Shown piece after piece: positions 8,334-17,007 of a stretch of DNA of 36,419 nt. Origin of the DNA: CAYYNP01 sp964472545 (GTDB lineage: Bacteria; Planctomycetota; Planctomycetia; Pirellulales; Thermoguttaceae). Location of the stretch: the NCBI GenBank assembly GCA_964472545.1, contig CAYYNP010000066.1, forward strand, positions 1-36,419, in the 5' to 3' direction. The translations under genes and the position numbers were made by a program. Under the pieces are notes generated by a model. That model searched no databases, was not told the origin of the DNA, and saw only the letters and a list, made by a program, of their open reading frames with translations. Each line of letters opens with the position of its first letter. Positions within the stretch are counted from its first letter, which is position 1.

Positions 8334-8557
8334 GTTTCCACAGTGATCTGCTGGATGCCGACAAACGGCTCGATCTCGACCGTTTCGCCGTGCGCTTGAC
8401 GCTCGTCGAGAATCAACTCGATGACTTCCTTGAGGTTCTCGCGAAGCTCATCCAAGGTAGCGCCCTGGGAATGTGCTCCGGGAAGCCCGGGAATCGTGCC
8501 GACGTACAGCCCCGTTTCGGGATCGTGTTCTAAATAGGCCGTAAACGTCTTAGCCAT
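8330..8557 (-). CDS. hicB: HicB family antitoxin
   Basis: 75 residues from the ATG at 8557, chosen because GAGGAG lies five bases upstream. The frame is open to 8590, but that start would nearly touch the preceding stop. The sequence has the partially degraded RNase H fold of HicB: FTAYLEHDPETGLYVGTIPG (residues 5-24), then GAHSQGATLDELRENLKEVI. No separate C-terminal DNA-binding domain is visible, so autoregulation may require the complex or be weak. The gene starts 29 bases after the phosphoglucomutase stop on the same strand, so it could be co-transcribed with that gene. Confidence 0.93.
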   Translation of the reverse strand: MAKTFTAYLEHDPETGLYVGTIPGLPGAHSQGATLDELRENLKEVIELILDERQAHGETVEIEPFVGIQQITVET

Positions 8558-8586
8558 TTCCTCTCCTCGAATAGTGGTGACAGCCG

Positions 8587-10842
8587 TCAACTCCGCGGCG
8601 CCTTCAGCAACTCCCGCAAGTTGTCCGCGATCGCCAGCGTGCCGGCCGTGAGGGCCTGCTTCTTTGCGATCAGGTTGTCCCCCGGATTCGGCTCGTGAAG
8701 CTGGATGTGGAATCGCAGCGAGTTGCCCGTGCCGGAGGGACGCACGGTGGCGTGGTTGTACGGGCCGCCGAAGTAGAACCGCAGGCCTTCATCGGGGAAG
8801 TGGAAGTCCGGCGTGGGCTCGTAAATCGCATCGTACTTGCCGGTGCGGTAGATCACCGCCGAAGTGACCGGATAGCCGGCGATCTCGAGGTCGCCCGTCT
8901 TGGCGAACTGGAAATGGCCCAGCGCCCGGCGGAGAATTTCCTTCTTCTTGCGGTCGCCCTCGATGCCGGGATACTCGCCGTCGATCGGGTCGGGTTCATA
9001 ATGGTTCACAAACAGGCCGACGTCCGGGTCGAGGTGGATGTGCTTGTCGATCAACTCGTAGATCGTCGTGCCCTGCTGCTTGGCCCAGGCCGCGATCTCG
9101 GCCACCAACAGCGCCGCCAACGTGCCGTCCTTGTCTCGAACGTGGCCGTCGACGCCCAGCGAACGGCCATCGGGCGGAGGGCCGCCGAGGATCGAAAAAC
9201 CGTTGCTCTGCTCCATCGCCGCTACGTTGATCGAACGGTTCTCGTCGATCCCGTCTCGCTCGCAGATGAACGGATGGCAGAGCATCGCGTTGGGGTGTTC
9301 GCGCCCTTCGACCAGCGGCGGCACATCTTCCTTCAGCCACACGTCGCGGACCGCCGCGGCCAACGAGGCGAAGCCTACCCAGGTCTTGACGACGCCCAGG
9401 CCGTACTTTCGGGCCAACAGCGCGATGCCGTCGGACGTGGTGTGCGAGAGCACGATGAACCGCTTCTCGGCGTCCGGCACTTCGCCGTACTTTTCGATCT
9501 CGCGGGCCATCCGATACCAGAGCACCAACGCCCACATGCTGTCGGCCGGCAGCAGGACCCAATCGCGGCCGTCGTGGAGGTGCCGCTGGTCCTCGGGCAC
9601 TTTGACCACCGTACCGCAGCGGTCGGCGTCGGGATCGGTGCCCACGAGCACGTCGACGTCGAAGTCGCCGTATTGCCGCTTGTAGGCCTCGACCGCCGTC
9701 AGTGCCGCCCGCGGGTCGCCGGGATCCGGCTGTTGCTCGCGGCCGGCTTCGCTGCAGAAGGACGGAAACAGGCCGTCGAGATCGTTCAGCCCGCCCTCGG
9801 TGATCGGCCGCACGTCGGTAAAGCCCACGTCGCCCAACAACCGCGGCACGGCCCGGCGTCCGGCACCGTGAAAGGCACAGAAGCCGATCCGCACCGGATC
9901 GGCGGCCTCCTGCTGCGGCAGGTCCTCAGACATCAAGAACGTCTTGACGTGCTCGCGGTGCTCGCCGTGGATGTCCATCACGCAGTCTTCGCGGCCGCAA
10001 TAGTCGAAGCCCTCGACCAACTCTTTGCCGCCGAGGAAGACCAGCTTGTCTTTGGCGGCCTCGGCGAACGGCTGCAAGATCACGTCCTGGGTGGTAGCGT
10101 GGGCGATGTACTTTTCGTACATCTCGTCGCGCTGTTTGGGGTCGAACTGCGAGCCGTTGCCGCAGGAGAGCTTGTAGCCGTTATAGCGATAGTCGTTGTG
10201 GCTGGCCGAGACTAGGATGCCGATATCCGCCTTGATGCCCTTGTAGGGGATTGCGAAGGTCATCTCCGGATACGGCCCCGGCTCGTCGAAGAAGTAGACC
10301 GTGTAGTCGTAGGCCAAGAAGAGTTGGCCCACGGCGGCAGCCAGGTCGAATCCGCGGATGCGGCTGTCGTAACCGATCACCACCTTGTCGAACTGCGGAT
10401 TCTGGTCGCGTCCGAACTTGGCCACGCCGGCCGAGGTCTTCAGCAGCACGACGTCGTTGATGGTGTTGGTGCCCTTGAGGATCGGAGCCCCGATGCCCTC
10501 GTCCTTCAGCCGCTTGACCGACGCCAAGTCGAAGGCCATCATGCCGCGGATGCCGCCGGTGCCGAAGCGGACCGGCTGGCGAAACGCGCCGACGAGTTCC
10601 TTCCACCGCCCGGCCGCCACCACCTCCCGAAGCCCGGCCCGCAAGTCCGGCGAAATCCGGTCGAGTTCCTCGTCCTCCATCCACTCCTTCAAGGCGGGAA
10701 ACGTATTTCGCACCGCCTGATCGAACGACTGGCGGTCGATCTGGCCGGCGTCTCGGGCGGTTTCCAGATACTCTTGGATGCCTTGTTGGGCCGATTCGAG
10801 CAGGCTGCCGACGTCTGGGCTGAGCGTCTCTGTACTGGACAT
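8587..10842 (-). CDS. Phosphoglucomutase/phosphomannomutase (alpha-D-phosphohexomutase)
   Basis: 751 residues, longer than the usual 450-600 because of an N-terminal extension of about 90 residues and internal insertions. All key sites are present: substrate/entry motif RFGTGGIRG (92-100), phosphoserine loop VSASHN (211-216, with S214 as the phosphorylated serine), magnesium-binding GTDPDADR (401-408), and the phosphate-binding RPSGTGNSLRF near the C-terminus. It should interconvert hexose 1- and 6-phosphates in the cytoplasm through a bisphosphate intermediate. Sugar specificity (glucose or mannose) cannot be decided from the motifs. The ATG at 10842 has no obvious ribosome-binding site. The gene is upstream of hicBA on the same strand, which looks like an accidental neighbourhood. 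Confidence 0.93.
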   Translation of the reverse strand: MSSTETLSPDVGSLLESAQQGIQEYLETARDAGQIDRQSFDQAVRNTFPALKEWMEDEELDRISPDLRAGLREVVAAGRWKELVGAFRQPVRFGTGGIRGMMAFDLASVKRLKDEGIGAPILKGTNTINDVVLLKTSAGVAKFGRDQNPQFDKVVIGYDSRIRGFDLAAAVGQLFLAYDYTVYFFDEPGPYPEMTFAIPYKGIKADIGILVSASHNDYRYNGYKLSCGNGSQFDPKQRDEMYEKYIAHATTQDVILQPFAEAAKDKLVFLGGKELVEGFDYCGREDCVMDIHGEHREHVKTFLMSEDLPQQEAADPVRIGFCAFHGAGRRAVPRLLGDVGFTDVRPITEGGLNDLDGLFPSFCSEAGREQQPDPGDPRAALTAVEAYKRQYGDFDVDVLVGTDPDADRCGTVVKVPEDQRHLHDGRDWVLLPADSMWALVLWYRMAREIEKYGEVPDAEKRFIVLSHTTSDGIALLARKYGLGVVKTWVGFASLAAAVRDVWLKEDVPPLVEGREHPNAMLCHPFICERDGIDENRSINVAAMEQSNGFSILGGPPPDGRSLGVDGHVRDKDGTLAALLVAEIAAWAKQQGTTIYELIDKHIHLDPDVGLFVNHYEPDPIDGEYPGIEGDRKKKEILRRALGHFQFAKTGDLEIAGYPVTSAVIYRTGKYDAIYEPTPDFHFPDEGLRFYFGGPYNHATVRPSGTGNSLRFHIQLHEPNPGDNLIAKKQALTAGTLAIADNLRELLKAPRS

Positions 10843-10982
10843 CAGGGATGACTCCGTTCGCGTGTATTGGGCACAACTCGCGGTGCCAAGCCCCCCTATC
10901 GAAGGGGGAGCCGGGCGATAGACTCAAAGGAAATATAGCACTCGATCGGGCAACCCAAAAGCCCAGCCGTCATTCGCATAAA

Positions 10983-11122
10983 GCCGCAACCGGTGGTCGC
11001 GCCCTGCGTCGATATACCATGTCGCACGAAACGGCCGTCGGACGACGCGCAGGCTATAATGCTGCCCCGCGATTGGACACCAGGGCTCTGATGGACTACA
11101 GGGCGCGACCACCGGTCGCGGC
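10983..11122. repeat. Inverted repeat in the 10843-11151 intergenic region
   Basis: Arms at 10983-11006 and 11099-11122 (24 bases each, one mismatch) are inverted around about 92 bases. The core is ACCGGTGGTCGCGCCCTG. The gap has no credible gene. A TATAAT hexamer at 11055-11060 lacks a matching -35. The spacer ends with a stretch (TTGGACAC, GGCTCTG) loosely similar to 17165-17192. It could be a small non-autonomous element or a long-range hairpin. Confidence 0.7.
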
Positions 11123-11151
11123 CTCGTGATCGAAACGGCCGCAACTCGCGC

Positions 11152-12477
11152 CTACGCCCCCACCTCGTACGGCTTCCGCTGGGGGCGAACCAAACGGCGG
11201 TTGGCCTCGTCGTCGCCGAGGAACTCCTCGGCGGCCGGGTCCCAGCGGAGTTTGCGGCCGAGATGCATCGAGATATTGGCCAGATGACAGACGCTCACCG
11301 AACGGTGCTGGCTGACGACGTCGGACACGGGCCGCCGCCGGATCTTGACGCAGTCGAAGAAGTTGCCCATGTGGTTGACGATCGCGTCGAGCTTGCCCAT
11401 CCGCGGGGGCCGCGCGAGATTATCGTGCGGATAGAGCTTGAACTGCTCGCGCGGCAGCGGGGCGTCGGCCAAGTCCTCGACCGGCTTGCCGGAAACCACG
11501 CCGCGGTTGACGAATATCCGCCCTTCGCTGCCGGTGAACATCACGCCGTTGCGGCCGGTGTCGGACACGGTCAATTCGACGCCGTCGGGATAGACCATCC
11601 GGGCACTGAAATCGACCGCCACGTTGTAGCCGTTCTCGACCTTCGGGAACGTCGCCTTGCCGTCGATCTCGACCGGGCCGGAAAGCTGCATCCCGGCTCC
11701 CCACTGGGCGATGTCCATGTGATGGGCACCCCAGTCGGTCATCTGGCCGCCGGAGTATTCGTACCACCAACGGAACGTGTAATGGCAACGCTCCTTGATA
11801 AACGGCACCTCGGGCGTCTGCCCCTGCCAAAGGTCCCAATTCAACTCCGGCGGCGGCGGCTCGACCTGAAACGGCCCGCCGGTCTTGTTCTTGCCCAGCA
11901 CCACGTCGACCCGCCGCAGTTTGCCGATGCGGCCCTGCCGGACCATTTCACAGGCCAGCCGAAAGCGATGATCGCTCCGCTGCCAACTACCCACCTGCAA
12001 CACGCGGCCGGTTTCTTCGACCACCTTGCAGAGATGCTTGCCTTCGTCGACGGTCAGCGTCAACGGCTTTTCGCAATACACGTCCAGCCCCGCCCGACAG
12101 GCGTCGATGCAGATCTTCGTATGCCAATGGTCCGGCGTGCCGATGGTGACCACGTCGATGTCCTTGCGTTCGAACATCTTGCGGTAGTCTTCGTATTGCT
12201 CCGCCTTGCCCCCGAAATCCGCCTTGGCCTTCTCGGCGATATTCCGATCAACGTCGCAGATCGCCACGATATCGCCGTACGGCTGGGCCTTCTCGGCGAT
12301 CACCGAACCCTGATACTTCATGCCGATGGCCGCGATACGGAATCGATCGTTCCTCGATGTCGGCTTATCGGCGGCTTCGGCGTTTGTGGTGAAGACGTAG
12401 GGGGTCAGCGTACTGGCGGCCAGCGTGCCGGCCGAAGATTCGAGAAAACGGCGGCGGGTCTGTCTGCGCAAGGTCAT
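11152..12477 (-). CDS. Gfo/Idh/MocA family oxidoreductase with Tat signal
   Basis: 441 residues. The ATG at 12477 follows AAGGAGG at 7 bases, a strong ribosome-binding site. The N-terminus has a twin-arginine signal, RRQTRRRFLESSAG, with a hydrophobic stretch ending near NAEAA (about residue 36), so export in folded form is predicted. The Rossmann domain follows (FRIAAIGMKYQGSV, 46-59), with the family lysine in EKP (136-138) and the conserved DHWH (116-119). The C-terminal alpha/beta domain includes WGAHHMDIAQWG, typical of the planctomycete-expanded group. These enzymes oxidise or reduce sugars and cyclitols with NAD(P), but the substrate is not predictable here. It is monocistronic on the visible evidence. 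Confidence 0.93.
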   Translation of the reverse strand: MTLRRQTRRRFLESSAGTLAASTLTPYVFTTNAEAADKPTSRNDRFRIAAIGMKYQGSVIAEKAQPYGDIVAICDVDRNIAEKAKADFGGKAEQYEDYRKMFERKDIDVVTIGTPDHWHTKICIDACRAGLDVYCEKPLTLTVDEGKHLCKVVEETGRVLQVGSWQRSDHRFRLACEMVRQGRIGKLRRVDVVLGKNKTGGPFQVEPPPPELNWDLWQGQTPEVPFIKERCHYTFRWWYEYSGGQMTDWGAHHMDIAQWGAGMQLSGPVEIDGKATFPKVENGYNVAVDFSARMVYPDGVELTVSDTGRNGVMFTGSEGRIFVNRGVVSGKPVEDLADAPLPREQFKLYPHDNLARPPRMGKLDAIVNHMGNFFDCVKIRRRPVSDVVSQHRSVSVCHLANISMHLGRKLRWDPAAEEFLGDDEANRRLVRPQRKPYEVGA

Positions 12478-12555
12478 CAGGTGGCCTCCTTGACTGGAGT
12501 GAGAGTGTTCCGGCCGAGGTTTCGCTCATGCGGAAGACTCCCGTCTCGCGACAAC

Positions 12556-13083
12556 TTACGAATCTGAAGGGCAAATTCTTATGCCGAAGTCCTCTGGGTC
12601 CAATCCCAGTCGCTCGATAATGGAGACTGGTAGCAGTTTCGTTTCGGCGTAGAGCCCCCAGAGCAGGTCGTGGAACTGTTGCGCCACCTTGGGATCCTGC
12701 ATGTCTGCAGCGGCGTATATCCGATTGAGATCATCGTCACGGTAGTTTGTATGCACAATGACCTTGTTCCGAAAGACCCGCACGATTTCCCCAAAGGTCG
12801 TTGAACCGATTCTTGTCTCAATGATAGACCGGATCGAATCAAGTGTGTCATCGAGCCCGAGAGGCTTCAACGCTTTGTGAAACGTACCGCCGATCGGGTC
12901 GCCTGTCCGTCGGTCAAGAAGGTAGAAGACAGCAATGTGGTTATAGAGTGGTGTCATGTAGAAGGCCTTCGCAGGACTCCCGTCTTCCAGACCATCGGAG
13001 ATTTCGTTGAGCGTTTCAAAGCCGAAGCAGAATTGCTTCACGGCGTGGATGAGAAAAGTGACCGTTTCGAATTGCTCGTTCAT
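12556..13083 (-). CDS. Small protein with HEPN RNx4H motif (AbiU2-like), hypothetical
   Basis: 175 residues from the ATG at 13083, with AAAGGGG about 10 bases upstream. It looks all-alpha and contains VRVFRNKVIVHTNYRDD, where R105-N106-x4-H111 matches the HEPN RNx4H signature followed by a polar stretch, as in AbiU2-like HEPN proteins. No other domain is visible. HEPN proteins with this motif are commonly toxin or abortive-infection RNases. Composition is less GC-rich than the flanking oxidoreductase. The DUF2442 gene ends 46 bases upstream on the same strand, suggesting a two-gene module. The motif is seen directly; family assignment by eye is moderate and RNase activity is inferred. Confidence 0.72.
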   Translation of the reverse strand: MNEQFETVTFLIHAVKQFCFGFETLNEISDGLEDGSPAKAFYMTPLYNHIAVFYLLDRRTGDPIGGTFHKALKPLGLDDTLDSIRSIIETRIGSTTFGEIVRVFRNKVIVHTNYRDDDLNRIYAAADMQDPKVAQQFHDLLWGLYAETKLLPVSIIERLGLDPEDFGIRICPSDS

Positions 13084-13129
13084 GTCGTCCAGCCCCTTTC
13101 GCAGAATGGTCAGTTGCTCAGATCGGAGG

Positions 13130-13438
13130 CTACTTTCGATCCAAGGCGCCTCCGGCAGCTCTCTCCTCCAACCACCGTTTCAGCGACGCCTGACTCTCTC
13201 CCGAAGCCTTGCCCGCCAGCAGATTCTCGACGCTGATATCCTCATCCAAGTCCGGCCAGTGGATACCACGTCCGTCGGCAATCAGCCGCCAGTGGTTGCG
13301 TTCTTCGGGCGTCCCGTGTGACAACCGAGGAAACCACGCCAGCGGGACGGTGATCGTGCGGCCATCGGTCAGCTCGACGCACAACGCCTCGTCGTTGACG
13401 TCGACCCGGGCTGCCATCGTGGTAGCACTTTCGACCAT
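13130..13438 (-). CDS. DUF2442 domain protein
   Basis: About 102 residues from the ATG at 13438; ATGs at 13453 and 13417 are equally possible because none has a clear ribosome-binding site. The frame is also open up to 13627 through the hairpin-rich region, but that upstream translation is low-complexity. The protein matches DUF2442: VDVNDEALCVELTDGRTI, VPLAWFPRLSHGTPEER, RGIHWPDLDEDISVENLL. Family members are small and are often found next to DUF4160 proteins in putative toxin-antitoxin pairs. No DUF4160 gene is seen here; the neighbour is a HEPN-motif gene instead. Molecular function of the family is not established. The C-terminal tail is basic (SLKRWLEERA). Confidence 0.85.
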   Translation of the reverse strand: MVESATTMAARVDVNDEALCVELTDGRTITVPLAWFPRLSHGTPEERNHWRLIADGRGIHWPDLDEDISVENLLAGKASGESQASLKRWLEERAAGGALDRK

Positions 13439-13620
13439 GGAACACCCGTGCATGTTATTGCCAAAGACCGCCGACCGGCAAGCCCCATGATAAGCCAACA
13501 CGGGGGGCACGGCAACCCCGTGGCAACCGGGCCGCACGAGTTCCGGTGTTCGGAACCGGCGTTCCGTACATTTGCGTACGTGTCGATGGCCAGCCGTACG
13601 TCGTGGCGAGGCAGACCATA

Positions 13621-14018
13621 GGGCCATTTATGGCCCTTTCCGCCGCAGGCGGTATTCGGCCCGGCGTTTACGCCGGGTTGGGCAGCCCGGAGACAAACCT
13701 CTGTGCTGTGTCCACGGGCAATTGACCCCCGTTCACGGGGGTTCTCGCTGCGAGGCCTCAGCCATGCTGCGTGAAGTCCGAGGCCCTTGATTGACGGCTC
13801 AAGCCATGCAGCGAGAAGACCCGTGAACGGGTCTGAGTTCCGCAAAGGATGTGGCGCAAGGGAGAACGTCATCCGCTACCCCGTGCTGAAGCACGGGGCT
13901 ATTACCGCTTCGCGGGAAGGGCCATGAATGGCCCTGACGCCTCTCAGGGCGTCAAAGACAGGCGCGCGCAGTGCGAGAAGACGTGTGGGCCAACCAGGTG
14001 TTCCGCCGGACTCCGGCG
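13621..14018. other. Hairpin-rich non-coding region, possible structured RNA or mobile-element remnant
   Basis: The 945 bases between the DUF2442 start and the kinase (13439-14383) hold no credible gene. The left half has a dense row of perfect hairpins: 13621-13636 (stem GGGCCA), 13640-13652, 13660-13677 (CCCGGCG), 13725-13742 (ACCCCCG), 13818-13833 (GACCCG), 13879-13898 (CCCCGTGC with loop TGAA), 13919-13934 (stem GGGCCA again), 13931-13950 and 14004-14018. A longer pairing joins 13728-13751 with 13808-13831 (24 bases, one mismatch). The rest (about 14020-14383) becomes AT-richer and shows nothing certain. Stems of the CCCCGTGC...GCACGGGG type resemble those found around IS200/IS605-type elements and their guide RNAs. 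No transposase or IscB/TnpB gene is present. Strand and function are unknown. Confidence 0.6.
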
Positions 14019-14383
14019 ACCTCACCGCTATCAAGCGGCTCTCTGGGAACTCTACCGCAGCGCGAGTCGTCTGTAGTGTAGGGCATCATTGAGACAGGCT
14101 TTCACGGCCAGCACCAACTGCGTAGCAGAGGTCATGGGGTATGGGGTCTGCGGCGGGCTCGTGCTGGTGTACGTCTACAAGCCGTTGACGTCTCCACCGC
14201 TACCGGGGGGCATCCCCTGTGGACAGTGCCAATCGGATCGAAAATCGGAACTTTTACATTCTTGTTACGACATATTTCGGCCCCAACTCGTCAATACTAT
14301 GTAGGGCAACTTGAACCGCCGGAACGGAACGCCTCAATGAGACACCTCCGACGACACTATCGGCCTAGAAGCGATGAACGACG

Positions 14384-15448
14384 ATGAACGGACTGCGAAC
14401 CCTCGACGAACTTCAACGGACGGAAGCCTATTGGCCGGCCGTTGGGCCCAGTAACGACAGCGGCGCCGGCGTCCATGTGGCGACGGCACCCGCCACGGAT
14501 ACCTCGAGCGAACCGGTTTGCTCCCCGAGGACGGCCGGCGCGCAGATCGGGCCGTATCGGCTGAAGGAGAAGCTGGGCGCCGGCGGCATGGGGGAGATCT
14601 ATGAGGCCGAGCATCGGCTGTTGAAGCGTCCTTGTGCGATCAAGTTCGTGATTCCCGAGAACCACGCCGATCCGGCGGCCTTGGCCCGTTTCGAGCAGGA
14701 GGTGCTGGCGACGGCAAGCCTGACGCACTGGAACACGGTCGAAGTCTTCGATTTCGGCCACACCGACGACGGCACGTTTTATTACGTGATGGAACTGCTG
14801 CCGGGTCTGAGCCTGGCCGAGTTGATCGACGGCCACGGCCCGATGACGCCGGGTCGCGTGGTCCATCTGCTGCGGCAGGTTTGTGACGCCCTGCGCGAGG
14901 CCCATTCGATCGGGCTGATCCACCGCGACATCAAGCCGGCCAACATCTTCGCGGCCAAACGGGGCGGCGTGTTCGACGTGGCCAAGCTGATGGATTTTGG
15001 ACTTGTCAAGTGCGGCGCAGAAGGCGAGTCATCCGCCGAGGGGGCGAACGCCCGGCCGGCGGCCGGCCGGAGCTTCAGCGGCTCGCCGTTGTTTATGTCG
15101 CCCGAGCAGGCCACCGACTACGAGGCGGTCGACGGGCGGACCGACATCTATTCGCTGGGCGCCGTGGCATACTACCTGCTGACCGGCGAGCCTCCCTTCA
15201 CGGGCGACAGTCCGATGGAAGTGATCGCGGCCCACGCCCACGCCCGCGTCGTACGGCCCTCGCGGCTGGAACCGGCCATTGACGACGACCTGGAGTGGAT
15301 CGTGCTGCGGTGTTTGGCGAAGGACCCCGACGACCGTTTTTCGGACGTCGAGCATTTGCAGCAGGCGCTGGACGACTGCGATTGTGCGGGCCGCTGGTCG
15401 CAGCAAGAGGCGGCGATCTGGTGGGATGAAGTGGGCGCCGGGGAGTAG
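14384..15448 (+). CDS. Serine/threonine protein kinase (Hanks type)
   Basis: 354 residues. A variable N-terminus (1-55) precedes a complete kinase domain: glycine loop LGAGGMGEIYEAE (64-76), ATP lysine in CAIKFV (K87), catalytic HRDIKPAN (D182), magnesium-binding DFG (204-206), activation segment with GSPLFMSPEQA, and DIYSLGAVAYYLLTGEPPF. All catalytic residues are present, so it should be active. There is no membrane helix, no PASTA repeat and no C-terminal sensor, in contrast to many planctomycete kinases, so it is probably cytoplasmic. An ATG ten bases upstream (14374) is out of frame. It is convergent with the hydrolase gene across a family A inverted repeat. The substrate is unknown. Confidence 0.94.
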   Translation: MNGLRTLDELQRTEAYWPAVGPSNDSGAGVHVATAPATDTSSEPVCSPRTAGAQIGPYRLKEKLGAGGMGEIYEAEHRLLKRPCAIKFVIPENHADPAALARFEQEVLATASLTHWNTVEVFDFGHTDDGTFYYVMELLPGLSLAELIDGHGPMTPGRVVHLLRQVCDALREAHSIGLIHRDIKPANIFAAKRGGVFDVAKLMDFGLVKCGAEGESSAEGANARPAAGRSFSGSPLFMSPEQATDYEAVDGRTDIYSLGAVAYYLLTGEPPFTGDSPMEVIAAHAHARVVRPSRLEPAIDDDLEWIVLRCLAKDPDDRFSDVEHLQQALDDCDCAGRWSQQEAAIWWDEVGAGE

Positions 15449-15482
15449 ACGTCGCCGCGGCGATGGGCCGCCGTGAACGGAA

Positions 15483-15616
15483 GGGTGGCTGGGGCAAAGC
15501 GCAGCGGTGCCCCAGGGTGGCGAGCCTTCGGAATGCAGCCCAACGCGGGCTCGCAACGCGGGACCCTGTCAACCGTCGAAGACCTGGGGCACCGCTGCGC
15601 TTTGCCCCAGCCACCC
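15483..15616. repeat. Family A inverted repeat at a convergent junction
   Basis: Perfect 33-base inverted arms at 15483-15515 and 15584-15616, core GGGGCAAAGCGCAGC, separated by 68 bases. The element fills the gap between the kinase stop (15448) and the hydrolase stop (15634). Transcripts from either strand would form the same very stable stem, so a bidirectional terminator role is plausible. There is no obvious T-tract. Confidence 0.93.
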
Positions 15617-15633
15617 ACCAATTGGCGTCCGCC

Positions 15634-17007
15634 TCACGGCCCGCGCCGCAACCGATCGAGAATGCCTTGATGCACCTCGCGCACGTCTCCTCGGGCGGGA
15701 ACGTCGAGCACGCCGATATGTGAAAACGCCAAGACGACCGTGTCGTTCACGCCGTCGAGCCTTCCGCGGGCGATCGACACGGCCCCGTCGCCCTTTCCGT
15801 GGACGACTTCCTCGAGATCGGCCAGCCAGGCGTGGGCCCGGGCGCCGAAGAACTGCACCCAACGGCTGCGGCGGCCGGCCTCCTCGATCTTCTCGCGCAA
15901 TGCTGCCAGGTCGCTCTCGTCCAACAGGGCGCTGCTGCCGAGGAAGATCGCGTAGCGGACCTTTGAGTTTCGGCCGCGGGCGTTCAGTGCGCGAAGCAGC
16001 GGCGAGCCGGGCCGCAGGTCGTCGGCCGCGTCGGAGAGCCCGTCTTCGACCAGCGCGTAGAATCGACCCACTTCCCGACGCCGCGCTTCGTTGACCAAAT
16101 ACTCCCACACGTCCAACGCAAACGCGAAGCGGGCCAGCGCGGAGCCGTGGTTTGGCGGGGCGACCATAATTAACCGCCGCACGTTGCCCGGATCCAACGC
16201 GGGGTCTTCGACGGCCGCCCGGGCGATCAGCCCTCCCATCGAATGCGTCAACAGCGACACACCGCGGCGGGGATGCTCCGCGGCGAAACGCTTCAACTCG
16301 CTCGCCAACAGCCGGGCCGTTTCGGTGATCGGCCGGCCGTTCGGATATCGAAACACGGCACACGGTAGACCGCCGGCACGGGCGCCGGCCAGCAGTCCGG
16401 CCACTTCCTCGGGGCTGGAGTTGAGCCCGTGGATCAACAGTACGAGGTCCTTTTCGGCGTGGTTCTCTTGGGCGGGGGCCCGTTGCCAGCCTTCGTCCAA
16501 AACGATGCCCAGCCGCCGGCGATCCCGCAGGCCGGGCTTGGCGAAGGCCTGCCGCAGAAGCTCCTTGAATCGCCGCCGGGAGGCGAGCAGCGCCTTGCGA
16601 TCGAGCCGGATCACCAGCCAAGCGTCGCCCTCTCGCTCGGCCGAACGCTGGACGCCGAAGTGAACGCTCGGCGCCAACGCCAGGTTCAGCCCGGTCCGCA
16701 ACAGCCGCCAGGAAACGGCCGAAAGCTCGAAACGGCCGTCGGGCAACGCGCCGGCCAACGCCGCGTCGTCGTATCCTCGGGCGCGGGCCAAAGCGACGAC
16801 GACGTCGGACCAAGCGACCTGGCCGTCGACGGAACGAATCCGGATCGTGGTAATCAGCGTCTCCGCGTCGCGCTCGACGCGAACGTTTTGCCGCGCAGCT
16901 TGCACGTCGCTCCTCCCGTCTGCCGGGCTGCCGACGGCGATGCCGCCGTACGCGGCCCCCACGGCAACGGCGAATAGGATCAGGTCAAAGGGGGCTCTTG
17001 CACGCAT
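15634..17007 (-). CDS. Secreted alpha/beta hydrolase (lipase/PGAP1-like)
   Basis: 457 residues. An N-terminal hydrophobic segment (about 7-26, FDLILFAVAVGAAYGGIAVG) acts as a signal peptide or anchor. Residues 30-180 form a planctomycete-specific region without a recognised fold. The alpha/beta hydrolase domain begins at about 187 with the oxyanion strand LVLLIHGLNSSP. The nucleophile elbow is THSMGG (S256), followed by VAPPNHGS, as in lipases and PGAP1-like esterases. Near the C-terminus GDGAVSIARG and FSHIGVL supply candidate acid and catalytic histidine. It should hydrolyse an ester, probably lipid or acyl, outside the cytoplasm. The substrate is unknown. The gene diverges from the sulfatase gene and converges on the kinase gene. 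Confidence 0.88.
   Translation of the reverse strand: MRARAPFDLILFAVAVGAAYGGIAVGSPADGRSDVQAARQNVRVERDAETLITTIRIRSVDGQVAWSDVVVALARARGYDDAALAGALPDGRFELSAVSWRLLRTGLNLALAPSVHFGVQRSAEREGDAWLVIRLDRKALLASRRRFKELLRQAFAKPGLRDRRRLGIVLDEGWQRAPAQENHAEKDLVLLIHGLNSSPEEVAGLLAGARAGGLPCAVFRYPNGRPITETARLLASELKRFAAEHPRRGVSLLTHSMGGLIARAAVEDPALDPGNVRRLIMVAPPNHGSALARFAFALDVWEYLVNEARRREVGRFYALVEDGLSDAADDLRPGSPLLRALNARGRNSKVRYAIFLGSSALLDESDLAALREKIEEAGRRSRWVQFFGARAHAWLADLEEVVHGKGDGAVSIARGRLDGVNDTVVLAFSHIGVLDVPARGDVREVHQGILDRLRRGP

Noticed and set aside
8695..10215. Long plus-strand frame opposite phosphoglucomutase
   Set aside because: No recognisable domain, and the minus strand carries all phosphohexomutase motifs.
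11055..11060. TATAAT as a promoter -10
   Set aside because: No -35 at a proper distance and no gene downstream on that strand.
13849..14076. 75-codon plus-strand frame in the hairpin region
   Set aside because: It is made from palindromic DNA, has no recognisable similarity and no ribosome-binding site.
14262..14300. TTGTTA...TACTAT as the kinase promoter
   Set aside because: The spacing is 27 bases, too long for a sigma-70 promoter.
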